This document shows positions 42,201 to 50,915 of a stretch of DNA of 64,000 nt, piece by piece; position 1 is the stretch's first letter, and the number at the start of each line of letters is the position of its first letter. The notes below the pieces were generated by a model. That model was not told the origin of the DNA, did no database searches, and saw only the letters and a list, made by a program, of their open reading frames with translations. Source of the stretch: an uncultured Flavobacteriaceae bacterium (GTDB taxonomy: Bacteria; Bacteroidota; Bacteroidia; Flavobacteriales; Flavobacteriaceae). The position numbers and the translations under genes were made by a program. The DNA is taken from the NCBI GenBank assembly GCA_947494565.1, contig CANLVG010000008.1, forward strand, positions 186,001-250,000, written 5' to 3'.

Positions 42201-45200
42201 TTATATGTTTTTACGTGTCTCACTAGGCGGATAGCCAAATGTTTTTGAAAATTGTCTCGAAAAATAGGCAGGATCTTCAAAGCCTACTTCGTATGCCACT
42301 TCAGAAATATTCATTTCAGTGCTTTTTAACAACTGCTTTGCCCGTTGCAATTTCACTTTCTGAATGAACAGACTGGACGACAAATCGGTCAAGGCCTTGA
42401 GCTTTCGGTGCAAATGACTTCTGCTAATGCCCAAAGCGCGACAGATCTCTAGAATTCCGAATTGTGAATTATCGATATTTTCCTCGATCAGCTTCCTAAC
42501 CTTGAGAACGAATTCGTTCGGCTCATTAAGAGTCGAGTTGGCATTATTTTCCCAATACTCCTGATTTTGATATTTTTTGCGAAGCACCTCACGTTGTTCG
42601 AGAAGGTTTACTATCTGAAGTAGCAATTCCCTTTCATCAAATGGTTTTTCCAAATAGGCGTCGGCTCCAAGTTTTAACCCTTCTAATTTCGATGCGGTAT
42701 CTGATTTGGCCGTCAACATAATTACGGGAATATGATCGGTGATGCGGTTTGACTTTATAGTTTGACATACCTCAAAACCATTTTTAATGGGCATCATGAG
42801 ATCGGTAATCACCAAATCTGGAACCGTTTCGACAACGGTTGATAAACCACTTTCCCCGTTGTGGTCAAAACTCAACCGATAGTCTTGCTTTAAGATCAAC
42901 TCCAAATACGAGCAAATGTCCAGGTTATCCTCGATAATATGGATGATCGGATATTCGTCTGCTGCCCTACCGAAATCAGTAGGCGAATCGTTGGTATGTA
43001 CATCAATAGTTTCGGTACCCGTCTCAAAAGGGATTTCTTTCGTGGCTTTATGTTCAATGGGTAAGGACACTTTGAAGTTGGTGCCCTTTCCCAAGGCACT
43101 TTTTACCACGATCGTACCCTTCATGAGTTCAACCAATTCCTTGGTAAAAGACAACCCGATGCCGGTACCTTCGGTATGCCCCTTGACTTGATGGTAACGT
43201 TCGAAAATGCGCGGTAGTTCTTCCTCAGGAATACCGATACCATTGTCCTTGACATCAAAACAGCAATGGTCACCCTGACGGGTTACTTGAAAATAGATAT
43301 CCCCTTTGACCGGCGTATTTTTTATGGCATTTGAAATGAGGTTCGAGAAGATGTGCTTTATCTTTTGTGCATCGAAATCCATCTTGAGTATTTCCGCATC
43401 ATTTAAAAAGTGCAGTCTTATTTCTTTGGCACTTGCTAAAGATTCAAAAGAATTCACCAGGTATTTCAGGAAAACAATGATATCTCCATGTGCCATTTCA
43501 ATATGTAATTTGCCTACTTCAAGTTTTGAAAGGTCTAAGAGCTGGTTCACCAGATCATTGAGCTCGTTACTGCTTCTCATTATGGTCTTCACTGATTTGT
43601 CCATTTCCTTCCCCCCATTTTTCCTAAGGGTTTTGGCCATACCTGAGATGAGGGTTAATGGGGTTTTGAGTTCATGCGCTACATTGTTGAAAAAATTGGT
43701 TTTAAAGGTATTGAGTTCTTGAAGTCTTATTTTTTCCGCTCGTTCCAATTTGCCCTTAAGCACATAGTGATGAACCGCTAGCAAAATAGCAGCGAATACC
43801 AAAAAATAGACCAAATAGGCCCAATTGGTTCGCCACCATGGAGGCTTCACAATGAATTTCAATCGGATAGTATTGGCAGTAAATTCCAAATCGGGATTGG
43901 TTGCGGCCACCTGTAGTTCGTAAGCTCCAACTGGAAGGCTATTGAATGTAATCGAACGCTCGCTACCATTATCTTGCCAGGTATTATTCAGGTTGGCAAC
44001 CCTGTACTGATACTTGGTTTTTTCGGCTAGGTGATAGTTCAGGGTGGTATAATTGACAAGGAATGAGTTGTTGTCGTAGTCCAAGGTGATTTCCTTGTTT
44101 TCGGTATCGAATAGATTTGTCCGGTTATTGGTCGAGGGTATTGACGGTTGTACTGAAGTAAAGAAAAAATCGACCTTCGGAGGTGAGAAGGTGTCAAAAA
44201 GAACAGGGTCTATTTCTTGAATACCATTGTCGCTCCCAAAAAAGAGAATACCTTCAGTATTTTTGTATGCTGAAGAGAGCAGAAAGTTATTGCTTATCAA
44301 TCCATCTTCTTTCCCTAAAAAATTGAAGTCCCCCGTTTTTTTATTGAATTGAAAAATTCCGTTACCTACAGTACTTCCCCAAATATTCCCATAATCATCC
44401 TCGAGGATGGCCATAATTTTTTCGTCTTTTAACCCATCTTTTTTAAGGTATCTTTTTACGTCGAAAGTATTCGGATCTATTGCATTCAAGCCCGCATCGG
44501 TGCCGACCCAAATGGTTCCGTCGGAAGCTTCGAGCAATGAGGTGGCCAAACGATTTGAAAGACTGTTTGCATTACCCACTTCATGATTGATATTTTCGAA
44601 CACCGGAGTTCCTCCAGAGGGCACCTCATGCGGATTTTTCAATACATAGATTCCAGACCTCAAAGTACATAGCCATAAACGCCCCCTTGAATCGAACATT
44701 AGATCGATGCGGGGCGAATTATGCAGGGTTGGGGTATTGTCTGTACTGAACGTTTCGAAGGTCTGGGAGCTCTTATGATATCGAATCAGGTTCTCATTGG
44801 CGATCATCCACAAATTGTCTGTTTGGTCTTCTCCTATAGACCATGCTCCTTTGAAATAGGAGGTCGAGATCGTTTTAAAGCGAAATGAAGCGGTATCTAT
44901 TTCAAAAAGGCCTACGCCTATAGCATATAAGGCACCGGAGCGAGTCTTGTGCATTCCATAGACCTTAGGTGAAAGTATTTTTTCGATTTGCTTTTTTTCA
45001 TCCATACGGAAAAGACCTTCGTCAGCGGCAACCAAAAGATGGTTGTTAACTTCATGAAAGGCCCTAATATCATGTAGCTTAACATCATACACGAGTTTTT
45101 TATTAGATGGGAATCGGGTCATAAAACTTGATATGAACGCTAGGCCTTTGTTGGTGCCGATCCACATATTTTTATGTATGTCTTCATAGAAGCTCAAGGC

Positions 45201-46097
45201 TTGAATGCCGGGAATATCCTTTTCAAAAAAGGTCTGATATGGATAAAACGCAACTGCATTTCGACTTTTGTTTACGATTGAAATGCCTTTTTGCCCTCCA
45301 ATCCAAATACGATGTTCCGAATCTTCCATAATCGCATTATCGGCAAAAAGAAGTGAAACCAATGGGCTGATTTTGAATTGTGTCGATGGAATATAAGAGC
45401 CATTTGAAAATTGCAGGACGACGATCTCACTTGAATAAAGCCCGAAAAGTTGGTCTTCTGAATCGATGAAAATATGCTGTATGGTACTATCCGAATTTTC
45501 AAAGACTTTTTTGACCTCTAGTGTATTCGTGTCATAGGTATAGATGACAGAATTGGAAAGAAAGAAAACAGTACCATTTGAATTTTGTCGTATATCTTTA
45601 ATCGTGCCCTCAAATAACTGATCAAAGGCATCACCCTTTGCCCTTTCCTTAAAAAGTCCACTTTTAGTGGCGATATATAGACCTCCCTTTGTTGAGTGGA
45701 GTAATTTGTTTATCGATGTTATCGTATCTTTTTGATGAACAATGGATTTGTGATTGAATTCGTCTTTCATGGAATCATATACATCAAGACCTCCATAATC
45801 AACACCAAACCAAAGTTCATTTTTTGATTTTTTGACAATCCGTTTTACCCAATTGGCTATCGGACTATTGCTATTTTCAGGATCATGGGTGAAACTCTTG
45901 AAGGCGTATCCGTCAAAACGATTTACACCGTATTGTGTGGCAAGCCAAAGATAACCTTGATCATCTTGGGCAATATCCGAAATCCAATTGTTCGAAAGGC
46001 CATTACTGGTATCCCAGACCTTTGCTTTGTGCTGTCCTTTTAGGGTGCCCAAAGAAAGCGTAAAAAATAAAACAAAAATGGGGGTAGTGAAACGCAT
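42201..46097 (-). CDS. Hybrid two-component system regulator (HTCS)
   Basis: A 1298-residue one-protein signal system. In order: signal peptide (1 to about 20), two sensor beta-propellers of Reg_prop repeats (about 25-660), Y_Y_Y domain (about 665-735), one transmembrane helix (about 750-775), histidine kinase with phospho-acceptor His808 (NVAHELKTPLTL) and ATPase domain (VKDNGIGIPEEELPRIFERY), receiver domain with Asp1099 (LVITDLMMPIKNG), and C-terminal AraC helix-turn-helix ending FGYPPSETRKNI. HTCS proteins normally control polysaccharide-utilisation loci, but no SusC/SusD or glycosidase gene is in this window. The start at 46097 gives a normal signal peptide; the frame opens 25 codons earlier. 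Confidence 0.96.
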   Translation of the reverse strand: MRFTTPIFVLFFTLSLGTLKGQHKAKVWDTSNGLSNNWISDIAQDDQGYLWLATQYGVNRFDGYAFKSFTHDPENSNSPIANWVKRIVKKSKNELWFGVDYGGLDVYDSMKDEFNHKSIVHQKDTITSINKLLHSTKGGLYIATKSGLFKERAKGDAFDQLFEGTIKDIRQNSNGTVFFLSNSVIYTYDTNTLEVKKVFENSDSTIQHIFIDSEDQLFGLYSSEIVVLQFSNGSYIPSTQFKISPLVSLLFADNAIMEDSEHRIWIGGQKGISIVNKSRNAVAFYPYQTFFEKDIPGIQALSFYEDIHKNMWIGTNKGLAFISSFMTRFPSNKKLVYDVKLHDIRAFHEVNNHLLVAADEGLFRMDEKKQIEKILSPKVYGMHKTRSGALYAIGVGLFEIDTASFRFKTISTSYFKGAWSIGEDQTDNLWMIANENLIRYHKSSQTFETFSTDNTPTLHNSPRIDLMFDSRGRLWLCTLRSGIYVLKNPHEVPSGGTPVFENINHEVGNANSLSNRLATSLLEASDGTIWVGTDAGLNAIDPNTFDVKRYLKKDGLKDEKIMAILEDDYGNIWGSTVGNGIFQFNKKTGDFNFLGKEDGLISNNFLLSSAYKNTEGILFFGSDNGIQEIDPVLFDTFSPPKVDFFFTSVQPSIPSTNNRTNLFDTENKEITLDYDNNSFLVNYTTLNYHLAEKTKYQYRVANLNNTWQDNGSERSITFNSLPVGAYELQVAATNPDLEFTANTIRLKFIVKPPWWRTNWAYLVYFLVFAAILLAVHHYVLKGKLERAEKIRLQELNTFKTNFFNNVAHELKTPLTLISGMAKTLRKNGGKEMDKSVKTIMRSSNELNDLVNQLLDLSKLEVGKLHIEMAHGDIIVFLKYLVNSFESLASAKEIRLHFLNDAEILKMDFDAQKIKHIFSNLISNAIKNTPVKGDIYFQVTRQGDHCCFDVKDNGIGIPEEELPRIFERYHQVKGHTEGTGIGLSFTKELVELMKGTIVVKSALGKGTNFKVSLPIEHKATKEIPFETGTETIDVHTNDSPTDFGRAADEYPIIHIIEDNLDICSYLELILKQDYRLSFDHNGESGLSTVVETVPDLVITDLMMPIKNGFEVCQTIKSNRITDHIPVIMLTAKSDTASKLEGLKLGADAYLEKPFDERELLLQIVNLLEQREVLRKKYQNQEYWENNANSTLNEPNEFVLKVRKLIEENIDNSQFGILEICRALGISRSHLHRKLKALTDLSSSLFIQKVKLQRAKQLLKSTEMNISEVAYEVGFEDPAYFSRQFSKTFGYPPSETRKNI

Positions 46098-46260
46098 GGC
46101 TGCTTCGCGTCTTTTTTGTTTAATGACGGTGATTTGTCCTACCTGTATCCAGATGATGAGGTGATATGACATTTAAAGGTAAGTATATCTTCACTTAGAC
46201 TAGGTCATCTTTGTATAAATTGCGATATTCAGGGTATCAAATGACACTAATCAACTTTAA

Positions 46261-47151
46261 ATGAATATCGGGCTCCTTTCCGTGAGTATGAATGTCTATT
46301 CCACCAAAAGGATAGTGGAGGAAGCAGAAAATTTAGGCCATTATATTGAACAGATCGACCACACCAAATGTGTGGTAAAGCTGGGAAAAGGGAAACCTCA
46401 GATTTTTTATCATGGTGATAACATTACCAATGAGTTCGACGCGGTAATTCCGCGAATAGGCTCAAAGGTTACGCGACACGGTGCTGCTATTGTAAAGCAG
46501 TTTGAGATGAACGGTATCTTTAGCACAGCACGTTCACTAAGCATCACACGCGCTAGAAATAAAGTTCGGACCCTACAGATTATGTCACGAAAAGGCATCC
46601 CGATTCCCGAAACCTTGTTCGCAATCAACCCCGATAATATCAAAGAGCAAATAGAGATCTTAGGCGGTGCCCCGGTTATCATAAAGCTTCAGGAAGGCAC
46701 ACAAGGTTTAGGTGTCATTTTAGCCGAAACAAAAAAGTCGGCAAAGTCGATTATCGATACTTTTTACAAGATGGACACGAGTATTTTGATCCAGGAATAC
46801 ATTGAGGAATCCAATGGGGAAGACATCCGTATTTTTGTGGTCGGTAATAAAATTGTGGCCAGTATGAAACGAACCAGTGAGGTAGGCGAGTTTCGGTCTA
46901 ATGTGCATCGAGGGGGAGGTACAGAAGTAATTAAACCTAGTGCCAAAGAGCAGTTTATTGCTCTCAATGCTACCAAATATCTGGGACTTGGGGTCGCTGG
47001 AGTAGATTTGATACGTTCGAAAAAGGGACCGTTGTTGATCGAGGTGAATGCCTCTCCAGGATTGCGGGGAATCGAGGGTGCTACTGGAGTAAACATCGCA
47101 AAAGAAATTATACTATTTGTTGAACGAAATGGACGTCGTAGAAGAAAATAA
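46261..47151 (+). CDS. rimK: RimK-type ATP-grasp ligase
   Basis: A 296-residue ATP-grasp enzyme of the RimK family, whose E. coli member adds glutamates to ribosomal protein S6. The ATP-grasp core has PVIIKLQEGTQGLGVILAE, ILIQEYIEESNGEDIRIFVV and the magnesium-binding LLIEVNASPGLRGIEGATG. The full-length pattern MNIGLLSVSMNVYSTKRIVE fits RimK, but other RimK-like ligases with different targets cannot be excluded. It overlaps the next gene by 23 bases, which implies coupled translation and a shared pathway. Confidence 0.9.
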   Translation: MNIGLLSVSMNVYSTKRIVEEAENLGHYIEQIDHTKCVVKLGKGKPQIFYHGDNITNEFDAVIPRIGSKVTRHGAAIVKQFEMNGIFSTARSLSITRARNKVRTLQIMSRKGIPIPETLFAINPDNIKEQIEILGGAPVIIKLQEGTQGLGVILAETKKSAKSIIDTFYKMDTSILIQEYIEESNGEDIRIFVVGNKIVASMKRTSEVGEFRSNVHRGGGTEVIKPSAKEQFIALNATKYLGLGVAGVDLIRSKKGPLLIEVNASPGLRGIEGATGVNIAKEIILFVERNGRRRRK

Positions 47152-48106
47152 GGAAATCGTTATCGGAGGAGATACCGTTGCGCCGGGTGAAGATAAACTC
47201 TTGAGCATCAGTATTGATCGGTTACCGACCGGAACATTGATCGACATTCCTGTTTATGTGTTCAACGCCAAAAAACCGGGTCCGACCATTTTGGTTCAAG
47301 CCGGTTTACATGGCGATGAAATCAATGGTATCGAAATTGTACGGCGTATGATTGCCGAAAAACGGTTTCGTGTCAAAAAAGGGGCGATTATAGCCGTGCC
47401 TATTCTTAATATTTTCGGTTTTATCCATTTTTCCCGTGATGTGCCCGACGGTAAAGATGTGAACCGAAGTTTTCCCGGAACCAAAAATGGCTCCATGGCC
47501 AGCAGAATCGCCTACCATTATGTCACTGAAATTATGCACCAGATCGATTATGGTATCGATTTACATACCGGTGGAGGCCAGCGACACAATTTTCCACAGA
47601 TACGCTATACCCAAGAAGATTCAAAAAGTGCCAAGCTAGCGGCACTGTTCAATGCGCCTATTTCTTTTTCTTCCAAGTTGATTCGGGGCTCTTTCAGAAA
47701 TGCGGCGTTCAAGATGAACAAGCCCACCGTGGTTTTTGAAGCTGGTGAGAGTATGCGCTTTGATGACTATTGTATTATGGAAGGTATGCAGGGCATTTTG
47801 AACATACTCAAGCACTTTGAAATGATAACCAAAATCGAGCCCAAATATGTCGAGCGAAACGGAACCATTCATCTAGAGGGTAGGCGCTGGCTACGAGCCC
47901 CTACCGCAGGGATGTTCATTCCGGAAGTCACCAACGGCAGTGAAATCACAAAGGGGCAGGAAATGGGAATGATTACTGATACCTACGCCAAGCGGGTCAA
48001 GCGAATAAAAGCCCCATTCGATGGGTATGTCTTTTGTATCAACCATCAAGCAGTAGTCAATCAAGGAGAGGCCCTTTTTCATGTGGGACACCAGAGACCG
48101 AACTGA
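47129..48106 (+). CDS. Succinylglutamate desuccinylase/aspartoacylase-family zinc peptidase
   Basis: A 325-residue protein of the M14-like AstE/aspartoacylase family. The zinc-binding and catalytic motif GLHGDEINGIE (His...Glu) and the later DLHTGG histidine are seen, with an Arg-rich substrate site (VNRSFPG). The ATG at 47129 is preferred over a TTG at 47117. Since the upstream overlapping gene encodes a RimK-type ligase that adds amino acids to carboxyl groups, this enzyme may remove or process the product, an inference from gene coupling. Confidence 0.88.
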   Translation: MDVVEENKEIVIGGDTVAPGEDKLLSISIDRLPTGTLIDIPVYVFNAKKPGPTILVQAGLHGDEINGIEIVRRMIAEKRFRVKKGAIIAVPILNIFGFIHFSRDVPDGKDVNRSFPGTKNGSMASRIAYHYVTEIMHQIDYGIDLHTGGGQRHNFPQIRYTQEDSKSAKLAALFNAPISFSSKLIRGSFRNAAFKMNKPTVVFEAGESMRFDDYCIMEGMQGILNILKHFEMITKIEPKYVERNGTIHLEGRRWLRAPTAGMFIPEVTNGSEITKGQEMGMITDTYAKRVKRIKAPFDGYVFCINHQAVVNQGEALFHVGHQRPN

Positions 48107-48117
48107 AGTATACCCCT

Positions 48118-48609
48118 CTAATTTTTAGTTCTGGTGAACAGAAGCTCGCCGGTATGATTCCCATCACAGTCATTGCCGGTAAAATCGATTTTGATCGTAT
48201 AAGGATCTTTTGAGGTTATCGAGCCGGTTCCGGTAAAACTACCAGTACAATTAACGATTTGGTCGTTAAAATTGAATGAACTGATGGCATCACCCTCTAA
48301 ATTCATGGTTATGGTACCATCGTTGCCCTCATCTTTACAACATGACGTAAAGGTCGAAGTGGCAAAAAACTCGGCGCGCAGCCTAGTTTTATCCGAGCTC
48401 GCAAATGAAATTTTAGCGGAAATGGGAAAGTCCGTAAAAACTGCATCGGTGTCCGTAGTAGAATTCCAGAGACCTTGGTAATCTCCCTCTAAGGTAGCTT
48501 CTTCCTCTTCTTTTTGTTCGACATCCGGTTCATCGTCATTGGAACTGCAGGAAAATAGCATAAAAAATAACGCTATCACCGATAAAGGAACTATCACTTT
48601 CTTATTCAT
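48118..48609 (-). CDS. Hypothetical lipoprotein
   Basis: A 163-residue lipoprotein (lipobox LFSC, Cys21) with an acidic linker (DDEPDVEQKEEEEATLEG) and a beta-strand-rich mature domain with four cysteines (SCCKD, IVNC, GNDC). No family is recognised; the pattern resembles small lipocalin-like domains of Bacteroidota lipoproteins. It is divergent from the LytTR regulator gene and shares an upstream region with three phased direct repeats, so LytTR control is plausible. Confidence 0.7.
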   Translation of the reverse strand: MNKKVIVPLSVIALFFMLFSCSSNDDEPDVEQKEEEEATLEGDYQGLWNSTTDTDAVFTDFPISAKISFASSDKTRLRAEFFATSTFTSCCKDEGNDGTITMNLEGDAISSFNFNDQIVNCTGSFTGTGSITSKDPYTIKIDFTGNDCDGNHTGELLFTRTKN

Positions 48610-48677
48610 ACATCAATTCTTTTAGAAATTTCATTCAGACCTAAAACTATCCGTTTCCACAATCCGATGAGATGCAA

Positions 48678-48726
48678 TTGAAGTGTAAAGCGCTTATTTT
48701 GAAGTGAACGCCCTGTTTTTTGAAGT
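48678..48726. promoter_or_regulatory. Three phased direct repeats TTGAAGTG, LytTR-site candidate
   Basis: TTGAAGTG occurs at 48678-48685, 48699-48706 and 48719-48726, at 21- and 20-base spacing, about two helical turns. The second and third copies share 12 bases (TTTTGAAGTGAA). LytTR proteins bind direct repeats of about nine bases at near-two-turn spacing, and a LytTR regulator gene starts 75 bases downstream. Confidence 0.5.
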
Positions 48727-48800
48727 GAATGGTATTTTACCCACCTGCAGTAGCAGTCTAGAGTAGCGCGCCACTTTTATTTTGTATACATTGTAGGGCC

Positions 48801-49580
48801 ATGAGATTAACTTCAATCATTGTAGATGATGAACCATTGGCGAGAAAACTAATAGCCAATCTACTGGAAACCATTTCCGAAATTGAAATTGTAGGCCAAT
48901 ACGGAACGGGTAAGGAAGCTCTATTGGCCATAAACAGGCAGATGCCAGACTTGTTGTTTGTAGACATTCAGCTAAAGGATATGACGGGCTTTGACATTTT
49001 GCAACGGCTAAAAATCAAGATGCCCTTGGTGATTTTCGTCACAGCCTTCGATTCTTACGCTATCGAGGCCTTCAATATCTTCGCCTTTGATTATTTACTC
49101 AAACCTATTGTTGAAAAACGATTTTATCAATCGGTCTATAGGGCAGTTGAGACGTTCAGGTCACAAAATAGTCAAGATTTCGACGGTAAAATGTCCAAGT
49201 TGCTCAGCCATATACAAGAGGGTCAAATTGAAAAAGTTGAAGGCGCTCCCTCAAGGATTCCCATTCCGTCGGGAAACAAGACCGTGTTTGTAAAGCCGGC
49301 GGACATTAGTTATATACTGGCCTCGAACTATTATATAGAAGTCTATACTAAAGAAAACAAACACCTGTTGCGAACTTCGATGTACAGTATTATGAACGAG
49401 CTAGATCCAAATCTGTTTATTCGTATTCACCGTTCGAGCATCATTAATATTGGCGCGGTCGAAGAACTTCTTAATTCAGGTTTTGGTGAAATAGATGTCA
49501 AAATGCATGACGGTAAAAAATTAAGAGTTAGCAGGGGATACCGCCAGGAATTTTTGTTGAAAATGGGATTGAAGAAATGA
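48801..49580 (+). CDS. LytTR-family response regulator
   Basis: A 259-residue regulator with a receiver domain (phospho-acceptor Asp55 in LLFVDIQLKD, plus the acidic pair near residue 9 and a Lys in YLLKPI) and a C-terminal LytTR DNA-binding domain (about 155-255; SYILASNYYIEVYTKENK, FIRIHRSSIIN). It pairs with the sensor kinase gene, which overlaps its stop codon by four bases. Direct repeats upstream may be its own target. Confidence 0.95.
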   Translation: MRLTSIIVDDEPLARKLIANLLETISEIEIVGQYGTGKEALLAINRQMPDLLFVDIQLKDMTGFDILQRLKIKMPLVIFVTAFDSYAIEAFNIFAFDYLLKPIVEKRFYQSVYRAVETFRSQNSQDFDGKMSKLLSHIQEGQIEKVEGAPSRIPIPSGNKTVFVKPADISYILASNYYIEVYTKENKHLLRTSMYSIMNELDPNLFIRIHRSSIINIGAVEELLNSGFGEIDVKMHDGKKLRVSRGYRQEFLLKMGLKK

Positions 49581-50668
49581 AAAAGCGTATCGACAGAAAA
49601 TTGTTTTTAATTTTATTGGGCTATGTTGGCGCATACCATGTGGTATATATTTTCCGACGTATCATTTTGAAGGCTATGGATCGACCGGAATATGCCGAGG
49701 TCAGTTGGTGGCGGGTTACTTTTGAGCCTGTTCTAGCGAACTTCCTGATTGTACCGCCGGTCATTGTTCTAATCCTGATTGTAACCAAAAAGATGATCGA
49801 CAGTAAGCTGAAATGGGCCTATGTATTTCTGATTCATTTCGGACTTTCCTTTATCTATTCATTCATCATCACCGCCTTTGGGTATATCTATGAGTATTTT
49901 TTCCTGGGCACAATTTTCTTTGGCGGAACGTTTAAAGAGTTCATTGTGCGCACTATGTTCGGCTCCAATCTGAACTTTTTGGGCTATGTGGGGTTTGTCA
50001 CGATTATATATTCTTACTACTACATCCAACGGGTGGGGAAAACAGAACTGCAGAAAGTGCAGTTGACCCAACAGCTGCAAAACGTTAAAATGCAGGCTTT
50101 GAAATCGCAGCTGAATCCGCATTTTTTGTTCAATACCCTAAACAGTATTTCCTCCCTTATCAAGGAGGATATAGACAGGGCCCAACAGATGTTAGGTAAT
50201 CTAGGGGATCTTCTACGGGAAATTTTACTGGTCAAAGACGAAAATCTGATTCCAGTGGATAAAGAGATGGTCATATTGAACAAATACCTTGACATCATGA
50301 AAACACGTTTCTCTGAAGATTTATCCGTGAAGATCGAAGTCGAGGAAGATGTTGAAAATGTATTGATTCCTAGTATGTTGATTCAACCCATCATGGAGAA
50401 TTCCATAAAATATGGGTATTCTTATGATTCAACCTACTTAGAAGTTGAGTTGCGAATTTTCAAAATCAATGAAAAAGTCTGTCTGGAAATTCGAAATAAC
50501 GGACCACAAATTTCTGAAAACAATGGAAAGAATGGTTTGGGTATCGCTAACATTAAAGAGCGGCTGAAGACACTCTTCGATGATGATTTTAGTTTCTCTT
50601 TTTCCAATTTAGAAGATGGTCAAGGGGTAAAAACCACGATTGTACTTCCTTCCGTTCTTTCGAATTAG
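49577..50668 (+). CDS. LytS/YehU-type sensor histidine kinase
   Basis: A 363-residue membrane kinase with about four transmembrane helices (about 10-155) and the His_kinase domain of the LytS group. The phospho-acceptor is His182 in LNPHFLFNTLNSISSLI. The ATPase domain has NSIKYGYSYD and NGKNGLGIANIKERL. It forms a two-component pair with the preceding regulator, with an ATGA stop/start overlap. It has no large extracellular sensor domain, so the signal is probably sensed in the membrane. Confidence 0.94.
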   Translation: MKKRIDRKLFLILLGYVGAYHVVYIFRRIILKAMDRPEYAEVSWWRVTFEPVLANFLIVPPVIVLILIVTKKMIDSKLKWAYVFLIHFGLSFIYSFIITAFGYIYEYFFLGTIFFGGTFKEFIVRTMFGSNLNFLGYVGFVTIIYSYYYIQRVGKTELQKVQLTQQLQNVKMQALKSQLNPHFLFNTLNSISSLIKEDIDRAQQMLGNLGDLLREILLVKDENLIPVDKEMVILNKYLDIMKTRFSEDLSVKIEVEEDVENVLIPSMLIQPIMENSIKYGYSYDSTYLEVELRIFKINEKVCLEIRNNGPQISENNGKNGLGIANIKERLKTLFDDDFSFSFSNLEDGQGVKTTIVLPSVLSN

Positions 50669-50915
50669 ATTGCCGTAGTAATCCTCAGGAGCGCTATTGA
50701 ATATGGGGTACGCTTAGGGTGTATTCTGCCCCAAAAAAGGCTCGTTTCAGCATTGGAAACATTTGAGAATCAGCTGCGGTAGGGGTTGATAACGAAGAGT
50801 TTACCCATGCACTTTATCGATGAAATTTACGCTATGCCGAAAAAAGATATCCTTTTGTCGATAGGTAGTGCATAAATCTCGAATTTGTCCTTCAAACCAA
50901 ACCAAACCAAACTAA

